Of a DNA stretch of 64,000 nt, positions 56,136 through 64,000 are shown piece after piece (the stretch's first letter is position 1; the number at the start of each line of letters is the position of its first letter). The position numbers and the translations under genes were made by a program. The stretch is taken from contig CANNFY010000001.1 of assembly GCA_947504045.1 (NCBI GenBank), forward strand, positions 1,364,001-1,428,000, written 5' to 3'. The notes below the pieces were generated by a model. The model ran no database searches. It was not told the origin of the DNA and saw only the letters and a list, made by a program, of their open reading frames with translations. The DNA is from an uncultured Maribacter sp. Lineage in GTDB: Bacteria; Bacteroidota; Bacteroidia; Flavobacteriales; Flavobacteriaceae.

Positions 56136-57440
56136 ATGAAAGTAAAAGGATTAAGATGGTGGGTTATTGCGCTAATTGCTATTGCAACAATTATAAATTA
56201 TATTGACAGGCAATCTATTGGGGTACTTTGGCCAGATATAGCAGAAGATTTATTTCCTGATAGTACCAATACAGAACGTAAAGAAATTTTTGCAACTATA
56301 TCTGTAATTTTCATGTTTGCTTATGCATTTGGTCAAGCTATTTTTGGTAAAATATTAGATTGGGTTGGTACTCGTATAGGTTTTGCAATTTCTATTGGTG
56401 TTTGGTCCATCGCAACTGCACTACATGCTTTAGCACAAGGAGTTTTAAGCTTTGGTTTCTTTAGAACAATTTTAGGAATAGCTGAAGCAGGTAACTGGCC
56501 AGGAGCAGCAAAAGCAAATGCAGAATGGTTTCCTACAGAAGAAAGAGCATTTGCACAAGGTTTATTTAACTCAGGTGCCGCAATAGGTGGTATTGTAGCA
56601 ATACCAACTATTGCTTTTATGACAGTTTATTTTAGCTGGCAAATGATATTTGTTATTGTTGGTTTATTAGGATTGTTATGGTTAATACCGTGGTTACTTT
56701 TAGTAAAAGCACCACCAAAAAAACACCCTTGGATTACAGAAGCTGAGCGTAACTATATTTTAACGGGGCAGCAAAATCAGGATATAGATAACGATGGTAC
56801 TCCAGATGATGGTTATAACCCTGAAACTTCCGCTCTTTTAAAGCATAAGCAAAGTTGGGGTGTTATTATAGCATCTGCTACTATTGACCCTATTTGGTGG
56901 TTATTTGTAGTATGGATACCAATTTATTTAAATGAAGTTTATGGTATGGATGTAAAAACCATTGGTATTTATGGATGGGTTCCTTACGTTGGAGCTATGT
57001 TAGGTGCATGGTTTGGAGGTTTATTTGCTCAGAATAGATTAAAAGCCGGATGGTCTGTTGATAAAACAAGAAAAATTATTATTACCATTGGATGTTTAAT
57101 AATGTTACCAAGTTTATTGGCAATGTCAAATCCAGGAGGACCAACTGGAGCTGTTTTAATTATGGCTTTAATATTATTTGGTTTTCAAACTGCTATAGGA
57201 AATGTACAAACTTTACCTAGTGACTTTTTTGGAGGAAAAACGGTAGGTACTTTATCAGGTATAGCAGGTATGGCAGCTAAATTAACTGCAGCAGCATTAA
57301 TATATTTAGTTCCTTGGTTAACATCAGGAGGTAATTATACACCAGCATTTGTAATAGGAGCATCTATGGCTATTGTAGCTCTAGCAAGTATATGGCTTTT
57401 ATGTGGAAAAATAGAACCTCTAAAAGCTAAGGTTAATTAA
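56136..57440 (+). CDS. MFS transporter (hexuronate/ACS type), probable DEH importer
   Basis: The 434-residue protein has 12 predicted helices and the anion:cation symporter pattern: NYIDRQSIGVLWPDI in TM1, GKILDWVGTRIGF after TM2 and GIAEAGNWPGAAKANAEWFP in TM4, resembling ExuT-like uronate transporters. In the alginate locus it most likely imports DEH or a related monouronate across the inner membrane. The central cytoplasmic loop contains an unusual acidic insert DIDNDGTPDDG (216-226). It lies between the regulator and the reductase, with 51- and 47-base gaps. Confidence 0.9.
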   Translation: MKVKGLRWWVIALIAIATIINYIDRQSIGVLWPDIAEDLFPDSTNTERKEIFATISVIFMFAYAFGQAIFGKILDWVGTRIGFAISIGVWSIATALHALAQGVLSFGFFRTILGIAEAGNWPGAAKANAEWFPTEERAFAQGLFNSGAAIGGIVAIPTIAFMTVYFSWQMIFVIVGLLGLLWLIPWLLLVKAPPKKHPWITEAERNYILTGQQNQDIDNDGTPDDGYNPETSALLKHKQSWGVIIASATIDPIWWLFVVWIPIYLNEVYGMDVKTIGIYGWVPYVGAMLGAWFGGLFAQNRLKAGWSVDKTRKIIITIGCLIMLPSLLAMSNPGGPTGAVLIMALILFGFQTAIGNVQTLPSDFFGGKTVGTLSGIAGMAAKLTAAALIYLVPWLTSGGNYTPAFVIGASMAIVALASIWLLCGKIEPLKAKVN

Positions 57441-57487
57441 ATAAAGTATTTTTAAATTCACAATAAATAGATTAAAATTAAGTAAGT

Positions 57488-58249
57488 ATGAGTAATAAAG
57501 GTAAAGTAGCTGTAGTTACAGGTGCAACAGGTGGTATTGGCTTTGAAGTAGCTAAAAGATTAGGTAAAGATGGCTATACTGTTATTTTAAATGGTATAGA
57601 AGACGAAGCTGGAGCTAAAAGAGTAGAGGAGCTTACTGCAGAAGGTATTGATGCTGAGTACTTTGGTTTTGATGTAACTAGTGATGATGCTGTAACATCA
57701 AACATTAAAGCAATAGGAGAAAAATATGGTAGAATTGATACACTTGTAAATAACGCAGGTGGATTAGGTGGAAGATCTAGATTCGAAGAAATGACTACAG
57801 ATTTTTACAGATTTGTAATGGCATTAAACTTAGATTCAGTATTTTTTGCTTCAAGAGCAGCTATTCCTTTCTTGAAAAAAGGAGAGCACCCATCTATCAT
57901 TAACTATACTTCAAATGCAGGATGGACTGCAGGTGGACCAGGTGCAGGTATCTATGGTACTTCAAAAGCAGGTGTACATGCAATTACAAGAGCTTTAGCT
58001 AAAGATTTAGCAGAATATGGAATAAGAGTAAACGCAGTATCTCCTGGTACTATTGACACTCCTTTTCATGCACAAATTAAAGCAACTAAACCAGAAGTTT
58101 TTGCTTCATGGGCAAATAACATTATGTTAGGAAGATTAGGGCAACCAGAAGATGTTGCTGGTGTTGTATCTTTCTTAGCAAGTAAAGATGCTGCTTTTAT
58201 TACAGCAGAAACTATCCAAATTGGTGGTGGTCAAGCATTAGGAATTTAA
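57488..58249 (+). CDS. SDR family oxidoreductase, probable DEH reductase
   Basis: The 253-residue classical short-chain dehydrogenase has TGATGGIG (11-18) for the cofactor, NNAG (88-91), and catalytic Ser142, Tyr156 and Lys160 (YGTSK). By position, it is the expected NAD(P)H-dependent reductase converting DEH to 2-keto-3-deoxygluconate. Sequence alone cannot distinguish NADH from NADPH preference. It ends the gntR-MFS-SDR unit and is followed by a strong terminator. Confidence 0.87.
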   Translation: MSNKGKVAVVTGATGGIGFEVAKRLGKDGYTVILNGIEDEAGAKRVEELTAEGIDAEYFGFDVTSDDAVTSNIKAIGEKYGRIDTLVNNAGGLGGRSRFEEMTTDFYRFVMALNLDSVFFASRAAIPFLKKGEHPSIINYTSNAGWTAGGPGAGIYGTSKAGVHAITRALAKDLAEYGIRVNAVSPGTIDTPFHAQIKATKPEVFASWANNIMLGRLGQPEDVAGVVSFLASKDAAFITAETIQIGGGQALGI

Positions 58250-58304
58250 TATTATTTTTTGAAGGAAATTTAATTTATCCATTCATTAAATTTAAATTGT
58301 ATTT

Positions 58305-58346
58305 AAGAATTGGCAATGCGGTAAATCGTATTGCCAATTCTTTTTA
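58305..58346 (+). terminator. Terminator after the SDR gene
   Basis: A 16-bp stem (AAGAATTGGCAATGCG / CGTATTGCCAATTCTT, one G-T pair) with a six-base loop is followed by Ts. It separates the alginate locus from the phosphofructokinase gene. Confidence 0.92.
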
Positions 58347-58368
58347 AAGAAAACATTTATTAGGTAAA

Positions 58369-59595
58369 ATGAAAGATACTAGAAAATCTATTATTATTAT
58401 TTGTGGTGGCGGTCCTGCTCCAGGAATTAACTCGGTAATTAGTACTGTAGCAAAAGCATTTTTAAAAGATGGTTATAGAGTTCTTGGCCTGCACGAAGGT
58501 TTTAAAGGCTTATTTAGTGAAAACCCAGATATTAAAGAGTTTGATTTTGACCATGCAGATAGAATTTTTAGTCGTGGTGGCTCAACTTTAATTATGAGTA
58601 GGTTTAAACCTAAAAATGAGAAACTAAACACAAAGCTTTTTTTAGAGAATAATGTAAAGTTATTAGTTAGTATTGGAGGAGATGATACTGCTTCTACAGC
58701 AAATAGAATAACTCGTTTTTTAGAAGATGAAAATGTTTTTATTTCAAATATTCATGTTCCTAAAACTATAGATAATGATTTGCCTTTGCCAGATCGTAAT
58801 CCAACTTTTGGTTTTCACTCAGCAAAAGATGAAGGTGTACGTATAGGAAATACAACATATGAAGATGCAAGAACAAGCCAAAACTGGTTTGTTATGTGTG
58901 CTATGGGTAGATCAGCTGGCCATTTAGCTTTTGGTATTGCTACTAGTTGTCATTTTCCAATGATGATTATACCAGAAATGTTTAAAGAAGGAGAAATTAC
59001 CATAGAAAAGGTAGTTAATTTATTAATTTCTACTATAGTAAAAAGAAAAATTGAAAACATACATTATGGTGTTGCCATGATAAGTGAAGGTGTTTTTCAT
59101 AGTATGCCAAAATCAGAATTAGATAAAATAGGTATACAGTTTACATATGATGATCACGGGCATCCAGAACTGGGTAATGTTAGTAAGTCTCATATTTTTA
59201 ATATGTTGCTTCAGAAAAAATTAGAAGAATTAGACTTAAAAGTAAAAACTAGACCAGTAGAATTAGGTTATGAATTAAGATGTTGTAGACCAATTGGTTT
59301 TGATTTAACTTTATGTACTCTATTAGGTTTAGGAGTAAAAAAACTTTTTGATGAAGGAAAAAAAGGATGTATGGTTACAGCTAATTCTAGAGGAGAAATA
59401 GCTCCACTTTACCTTACAGATCTTCAAAATGAGGAAGGTAAAATTGCACCTAGATTAGTAGACGTAAAGTCCGAATTTGCTAATCTTTGCTTTCAGAATT
59501 TAGATTATATAACAGCTGAAGATTACGAAGAAGCCTCTAAATATGTGGAAAACCCTTCCATGTATGATTTTAATAAAATTGTATCAGAGATGTAG
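58369..59595 (+). CDS. Phosphofructokinase, predicted pyrophosphate-dependent
   Basis: This 408-residue PFK-family enzyme has the N-terminal GGGPAPGINSVI, GGDDT (103-107), PKTIDND (131-137), AMGRSAGHLA and a PVELGYELRCC segment. In ATP-dependent PfkA these positions read GGDGS and PGTIDND; Asp106 and Lys132 are the residues associated with pyrophosphate-dependent PFKs. I therefore predict a PPi:fructose-6-phosphate phosphotransferase, which is reversible. It lies 120 bases after the alginate locus and 64 bases before the Nramp-like gene, with which it is probably co-transcribed. A reversible PFK would suit gluconeogenic growth on alginate-derived triose. Confidence 0.85.
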   Translation: MKDTRKSIIIICGGGPAPGINSVISTVAKAFLKDGYRVLGLHEGFKGLFSENPDIKEFDFDHADRIFSRGGSTLIMSRFKPKNEKLNTKLFLENNVKLLVSIGGDDTASTANRITRFLEDENVFISNIHVPKTIDNDLPLPDRNPTFGFHSAKDEGVRIGNTTYEDARTSQNWFVMCAMGRSAGHLAFGIATSCHFPMMIIPEMFKEGEITIEKVVNLLISTIVKRKIENIHYGVAMISEGVFHSMPKSELDKIGIQFTYDDHGHPELGNVSKSHIFNMLLQKKLEELDLKVKTRPVELGYELRCCRPIGFDLTLCTLLGLGVKKLFDEGKKGCMVTANSRGEIAPLYLTDLQNEEGKIAPRLVDVKSEFANLCFQNLDYITAEDYEEASKYVENPSMYDFNKIVSEM

Positions 59596-59659
59596 ACTAT
59601 CTGTTTTAAAATTTACCATGAGGGTAAAATTTTCTTAATCCTATAAAAAAATATTATTT

Positions 59660-60937
59660 ATGGAAGTTACAACCAACAAAAAATCGCTATTAAAAAAAAT
59701 ATTAGGAATTATATTAGCTTTTGGACCTGGAATATTTGCCATAGGATATACAATAGGTACAGGTAGTGTAACTTCTATGATTGTTGCCGGAAGTACTTAT
59801 GGTATGCAATTATTGTGGGTTTTATTACTTAGTTGCTTTTTTTCTGGTTTATTAATGTATGTGTATGGTAATTATGCATTAATTTCTGGAGAAACAGCAT
59901 TATATAGTTTTAAAAAGCATATTAAAGGAGGTAAGTTTATAGCCATATTTATTATTCTAGGTATTTCATTTGGTCAATGGAATTCCCTAATGGGAATATT
60001 AGGAATATCTTCAAATATTATTTACGAAATTTTTTATATCTATTTTCCGCAATTAGAAGGATATAGGTATGAGAGTGTATTAACAATTGCTATTGTAGTA
60101 ATAGGTATTATGTACGGTCTTTTGTTGGTTGGTAAATATACTTTCTTTGAGAAAATTTTAGTTGTTTTTGTTACCATAATGGGACTTTCATTTTTAGTAT
60201 CTTTATTTATGGTATATCCTTTACCAATGGAGGTTGTACAAGGTCTTGTTCCTTCTATACCACAAGTAGAAGGAGGAAAAATGATGGTGGCAGCATTTGT
60301 TGGTACAACTATGGCAGCCGCTACGTTTTTATCTAGACCTTTATTTATAAAAGGAAAAGGTTGGACAAAAGAGAACAGAGGGCAACAAACTAAAGATGCA
60401 ATAACTGCTGCTATTTTAGTTTTTCTTATTAGTGGTGCCGTAATGGCCGTTGCAAGTGGCGCATTATTTCATGCAGGTAAACCAGTAGTTAAGGTTTTAG
60501 ATATGGTAAATACTTTAGAGCCAGTAGCTGGGAAATTTGCACTTACCTTATTCTTTTTTGGAACTTTAAGTGCAGGACTTTCTTCTATTTTTCCTTGTCT
60601 TTTAATAGCTCCAATACTTTTAGCAGATTATCAGTCAGGGGAGTTGGATACAAAGTCTAAACAATTTAGAATTATTACAGCTATTGCCAGTTTATTTGCT
60701 TTAATAGTACCAATTTTTGGAGCTAACCCAATACAAATGCAAATACTGTCACAGGTATTTAATGTTTTTGTTTTACCAATGGTAATAATTGGAATACTAT
60801 TAATTATTAATAATATGACAATTATGAAAGGGTATAAAACTAGTATTTGGATAAAAATTGGACTTTGGTTCGCATTAGTTTTTGCTTGTGTTGTTTCTTA
60901 TAATGGAGTTTTAGGAATAATAGAACTTTTTAATTAA
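59660..60937 (+). CDS. Nramp-like transporter lacking canonical metal-binding motifs
   Basis: The 425-residue protein has 11 or so transmembrane helices and the Nramp-family frame in TM1 (GPGIFAIGY, residues 22-30). The essential DPGN metal motif of TM1 is replaced by GTGS (33-36), and the TM6 MPHN motif is replaced by AAAT (219-222). It should not transport manganese or iron in the usual way. Nramp-related magnesium transporters also deviate, but I cannot assign it to them. It follows the PFK gene directly and is convergent with glpD. The substrate is unknown. Confidence 0.8.
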   Translation: MEVTTNKKSLLKKILGIILAFGPGIFAIGYTIGTGSVTSMIVAGSTYGMQLLWVLLLSCFFSGLLMYVYGNYALISGETALYSFKKHIKGGKFIAIFIILGISFGQWNSLMGILGISSNIIYEIFYIYFPQLEGYRYESVLTIAIVVIGIMYGLLLVGKYTFFEKILVVFVTIMGLSFLVSLFMVYPLPMEVVQGLVPSIPQVEGGKMMVAAFVGTTMAAATFLSRPLFIKGKGWTKENRGQQTKDAITAAILVFLISGAVMAVASGALFHAGKPVVKVLDMVNTLEPVAGKFALTLFFFGTLSAGLSSIFPCLLIAPILLADYQSGELDTKSKQFRIITAIASLFALIVPIFGANPIQMQILSQVFNVFVLPMVIIGILLIINNMTIMKGYKTSIWIKIGLWFALVFACVVSYNGVLGIIELFN

Positions 60938-60948
60938 TTTGATAGAAT

Positions 60949-60984
60949 ATAAAATAAGCACTGTATTTTCAGTGCTTATTTTTA
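60949..60984. terminator. Bidirectional terminator between Nramp-like gene and glpD
   Basis: A perfect 13-bp inverted repeat (AAAATAAGCACTG / CAGTGCTTATTTT) has a six-base loop and Ts on both strands. It touches the glpD stop codon. Confidence 0.88.
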
Positions 60985-62658
60985 AAATTCTTGAGTATAA
61001 TACGTTGTCGCATCCTGCAGAATTAAATTTAACTTTTCTCTTTCTATTTTTATTTTTTCTGCATCCCATTTTAAATAACTGGAACAGTCTTCTACTACAA
61101 TTTCTAAGTATTTAGTTACACTAGAAATATTAAAGTATAAACGACCTGTTCTTCTAACAAAAAAGTCAGTAAGACTATTAATCATTTCATATTCTGTACA
61201 ATACCAAAGTTCTGCTCTAATTAAGCGTTCCAATACATTTTTATTTTCAAAATCTTTAGATTTTAGAATGATAGTGTCAGAGTGTTTGCCATAGGTGGTA
61301 CATAAATACCAAGCTTCATATGAAGTGTTTATACCTATGTTTTTTAATTTATGTGTAATTTCATTTTGATACTGTATAACCTCTTTAGATGAGTTTAATG
61401 AAGGGGTTATTAAATGAATAGTTTTAGTTTTAGATTTTTCAAACTTAATTTGTCGCTCTTTTTTCATTGTTTTGGTAACTGCATTAATAACACGATGTGC
61501 CATTTTACGATACCCAGTTAGTTTGCCACCTGCAATAGAGATTAATCCGCTATCTGAAATAAATATCTCATCTTTTCTTGATAATTCAGAAGGGTCTTTC
61601 CCGTTTTCATGAATTAATGGGCGTAATCCAGCCCAATTAGATTCTATGTCTTTAATAGTTACGTTAATAGTTGGAAAAGTAGCATTAATAGCTTTTAAAA
61701 TATAATCAGCATCATTTTTAGTGGTAACTACACGTTCTAAACTAGAATAATAATTTGTATCTGTTGTACCTACATAAGTAACACGACCTCTTGGTATTGC
61801 AAAAATCATTCTTCCATCAGGAACATCAAAATATATAGATTGCTTAATTGGTAGTTTTTCAGAAGGGAATACAATGTGCACCCCTTTTGTCAAATGTAAA
61901 CTTTTATTGTTTTTAGATTTATCTTTAATACGTAACTTATCTACCCATGGGCCAGCAGCCGAAACATAATTTATAGCTTTAATTTTAAAAGTATCTCCAG
62001 AGTTATAATCTATACAGTTAAGGCTTTCTATTTTTGATTTTTCATTATAGTTAAAAGATTCCATCTCACAGTAGTTAATAATGTTTGCGCCATAACTTGC
62101 TGCTTTTTTTAATATTTCGATAGTTAATCTTGCATCATCTGTACGGTATTCTGCATAAAAACCACTTCCTAAAACGGTGTCTTTGTTTAATAAGGGTTCT
62201 TTTTCTAGGGTCTTTTTTTTGTTGAGCATTTTCCGTTTGTCTTTCCCTTTAACATTAGCTAAAAAATCATAAACCATAAGACCAATAGATGTCATAAGCT
62301 TACCATAAGTGCCATTTTTTATTAATGGGAGCAACATTTTTTCAGGAAGTACTAAATGTGGGGCTAATTTATGTACAATTGCGCGTTCTGAACCGGATTC
62401 TCTTACCAGCCCCACTTCAAATTGTTTTAAATATCTTAAACCACCGTGTATTAATTTAGTAGACTTACTACTGGTTCCAGATGCAAAATCATTTTTTTCG
62501 ATAAGACATACTTTTAAACCTCTTGATGCTGCATCTAATGCTATTCCAGCACCAGTAACTCCGCCTCCAATAATTGCTAAATCAAACTTTTGTATTTGTA
62601 ATTCTTCTACTTGTTTTTTTCTATTTAAAACTGAAAATTTTATGTTTCCTTTAGCCAT
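60982..62658 (-). CDS. glpD: Glycerol-3-phosphate dehydrogenase/oxidase (GlpD)
   Basis: This flavin-dependent membrane-associated enzyme oxidises glycerol-3-phosphate to dihydroxyacetone phosphate. The 558-residue product has the FAD motif LAIIGGGVTGAGIALDAASRG, the GlpD signatures ASGTSSKSTKLIHGGLRYL and GTTDTNYY, WAGLRPLI and IAGGKLTGYRKMA. A C-terminal helical domain (EYEMINSLTDFFVRRTGRLY) is typical of GlpO/GlpD. It lies 50 bases after the YyaL-like gene on the same strand. Confidence 0.95.
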   Translation of the reverse strand: MAKGNIKFSVLNRKKQVEELQIQKFDLAIIGGGVTGAGIALDAASRGLKVCLIEKNDFASGTSSKSTKLIHGGLRYLKQFEVGLVRESGSERAIVHKLAPHLVLPEKMLLPLIKNGTYGKLMTSIGLMVYDFLANVKGKDKRKMLNKKKTLEKEPLLNKDTVLGSGFYAEYRTDDARLTIEILKKAASYGANIINYCEMESFNYNEKSKIESLNCIDYNSGDTFKIKAINYVSAAGPWVDKLRIKDKSKNNKSLHLTKGVHIVFPSEKLPIKQSIYFDVPDGRMIFAIPRGRVTYVGTTDTNYYSSLERVVTTKNDADYILKAINATFPTINVTIKDIESNWAGLRPLIHENGKDPSELSRKDEIFISDSGLISIAGGKLTGYRKMAHRVINAVTKTMKKERQIKFEKSKTKTIHLITPSLNSSKEVIQYQNEITHKLKNIGINTSYEAWYLCTTYGKHSDTIILKSKDFENKNVLERLIRAELWYCTEYEMINSLTDFFVRRTGRLYFNISSVTKYLEIVVEDCSSYLKWDAEKIKIEREKLNLILQDATTYYTQEF

Positions 62659-62708
62659 TCCTCTTAATTTTTTTTCAGTTTTATCATTATTTAAAATAGT
62701 AAGACGTT

Positions 62709-64000
62709 TTAAAAATTATTTAATTGTTTTAAAGCATCGTTTGTAGTTGCAACAGGAAGTTTGCATGCATTATCTCTGCATACATAAATGTAGGTTTCAT
62801 TTGCTATAAAACGTCCTTCAAACAATGGAAGGTTACTATTTTTTGTGCTTCCAATTATTAAGGTGTTAGGAATATAATTTTTATGCAAATCTTCCGCTAG
62901 TTTTTTAGCATTTTTACCAACAACAGCTATTTCGTAATAACTGTAAGTTATATTTAATAAAAGAGAATTCCATTTAGCGTAGCTAGAGGTATTAGGTGTA
63001 ATAAATGGCATCATTGCTGTTACCATAGATTTAGATTTTTCTAGTAGATATTTATCATAATTTAAATGTCCTAATCTAAAAAGGTTATGCGCCATAACAG
63101 AGTTAGGAGAAGGAATTACACCATCATTTGTTTTTATTATGTGGGATATTAAATCTTTATTTTCATTATAACGGTACATGCCAGAGGTGTCATCAGTAAA
63201 TTTTGCCATAGTTTTTTTGTTTAGTGTATTTGCAAAATCTAAATGATTAGTATCTAAAGAAACACTGTAAAGGTTTAAAGAGGCATCAATTAAAAAGGTA
63301 TAATCTTCTAAAAATCCTTTGTTATTCTTAGATTTTTCTTTGTAAGAATGTCTTAAATTAGAGTTATTTAGACTAAATTTTTTAAGATTGTCAAGCGTTT
63401 TTATTGCCTTTTCTAAATAAGAGTTTTCACCAAAAGCTTTATAGGCATCTACAAAGCCTGAAATTAATAAAGCATTCCATGAAGTAATAATTTTATCATC
63501 TAATCTTGGAGCAACTCTTTTTGTTCTTTCTTTTAAGAGCTTGTTCTTCCATAGTTTTTTTAACTCTTGCAACCTACTATTTGCAAGTTGATTTACTTCA
63601 CAAAATTGTGTGTCACTAACATTTCTATGTAAAACATAGTTTGTATGCTCCCAAATATTGTCAGGTGTAATTTTAAAATAATCTTTAAAAAGCGTAAAAT
63701 CTTCTTCAATTATATTATTTAATTCTTTTTGAGTCCAAACGTAATATTTTCCTTCTTTACCTTCGCTATCGGCATCAATAGCTGCATAATATCCTCCATT
63801 AGGGTTTTTCATTTCACGTTCTAAAAAGGCTATAGTATTGTATACAACTTCTTTATATATGGGCTCTTTAAATACACTATATGCTTTAGAGTAAACACTT
63901 ATAAGTTGTGCATTATCATATAACATTTTTTCAAAATGTGGAATTCTCCAATTAGGGTCTGTACTATACCTGTAAAACCCTCCGCCAACAAAATCATAAA
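62709..64000 (-). CDS. YyaL/DUF255 thioredoxin-domain protein, C-terminal part (runs off the window)
   Basis: The open frame continues to the window edge, upstream of the internal ATG at 63926, with residues YDFVGGGFYRYSTDPNWRIPHF immediately preceding MLYDNAQL (written here in parts: GGGFYRYSTD, then WRIPHFEKM). This is the glycoside-hydrolase-like alpha/alpha-toroid portion of YyaL family proteins; the N-terminal thioredoxin-like DUF255 domain lies outside the window. Segments such as GGYYAAIDADSEGKEGKYYVWTQ and DDKIITSWNALLISG fit the family. The function is not established. Confidence 0.88.
   Translation of the reverse strand, partial: YDFVGGGFYRYSTDPNWRIPHFEKMLYDNAQLISVYSKAYSVFKEPIYKEVVYNTIAFLEREMKNPNGGYYAAIDADSEGKEGKYYVWTQKELNNIIEEDFTLFKDYFKITPDNIWEHTNYVLHRNVSDTQFCEVNQLANSRLQELKKLWKNKLLKERTKRVAPRLDDKIITSWNALLISGFVDAYKAFGENSYLEKAIKTLDNLKKFSLNNSNLRHSYKEKSKNNKGFLEDYTFLIDASLNLYSVSLDTNHLDFANTLNKKTMAKFTDDTSGMYRYNENKDLISHIIKTNDGVIPSPNSVMAHNLFRLGHLNYDKYLLEKSKSMVTAMMPFITPNTSSYAKWNSLLLNITYSYYEIAVVGKNAKKLAEDLHKNYIPNTLIIGSTKNSNLPLFEGRFIANETYIYVCRDNACKLPVATTNDALKQLNNF

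Noticed and set aside
59660-60937. Ordinary manganese/iron MntH transporter
   Set aside because: The DPGN and MPHN motifs that coordinate the metal are replaced by GTGS and AAAT.
60982-64000. glpD and the YyaL-like gene as part of the alginate locus
   Set aside because: They are on the opposite strand, separated by a bidirectional terminator, lack the TTGGnnAACCAA operator, and have no role in alginate breakdown.

Overview
The window is an AT-rich chromosomal segment of a marine member of the Flavobacteriaceae (Bacteroidota). This rests on a complete gliding/type IX secretion cluster gldK-gldL-gldM-gldN, SusC/SusD and other TonB-dependent outer-membrane machinery, promoter elements of the TAnnTTTG type, a nearly complete lack of Shine-Dalgarno sequences, and an alginate utilisation locus. 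The genus cannot be fixed from the sequence alone.

Bases 1-13,100 are mostly housekeeping: the 5' end of mreB, purH, a GAF-domain protein, then a four-gene metal-handling operon (HYC_CC_PP protein, HMA-MauE membrane protein, TonB-dependent receptor, periplasmic HMA protein). A minus-strand run follows: miaB, a receiverless sigma-54 activator, lptE, a TPR-like protein, secG, and then groES-groEL behind two sigma-54-like promoter elements. Bases 13,200-25,400 carry a methyltransferase, an LVIVD lipoprotein, topA, a degenerate arginase-fold protein, gldKLMN, a FAD oxidoreductase and a DUF983 protein. Bases 25,400-37,000 hold an ABC-F ATPase, twin plant-type LRR proteins, a MarR-controlled RND efflux operon, a CPXCG protein, a GIN-domain protein and tRNA-Arg(TCT). 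Bases 37,300-41,500 encode a giant eight-PAS histidine kinase with a single-domain response regulator.

Bases 41,650-58,250 form an alginate polysaccharide utilisation locus in three transcription units: PL6-PL17, SusC-SusD-two PKD lipoproteins-PL7, and a FadR-type GntR regulator-MFS transporter-SDR reductase. Each unit is preceded by the same regulatory array: 12-bp palindromes of the form TTGGnnAACCAA repeated every 13 bp, with the first one overlapping the promoter -7 element. The expected flow is outer-membrane capture and endolytic cutting (PL7, SusCD, PKD proteins), conversion to monouronate (PL6, PL17), inner-membrane import (MFS) and reduction to KDG (SDR). KdgF, KDG kinase and KDPG aldolase are not in the window.

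Downstream, behind a strong terminator, lie a phosphofructokinase whose active-site signature predicts pyrophosphate rather than ATP use, and an Nramp-fold transporter with none of the canonical metal-binding residues. glpD and a truncated YyaL/DUF255 gene close the window on the minus strand. The most notable observations are the phased operator arrays, the two unusual genes flanking the alginate locus, the sigma-54-like control of groESL, the pseudo-arginase next to gldK, and the triplicated PAS-pair kinase.
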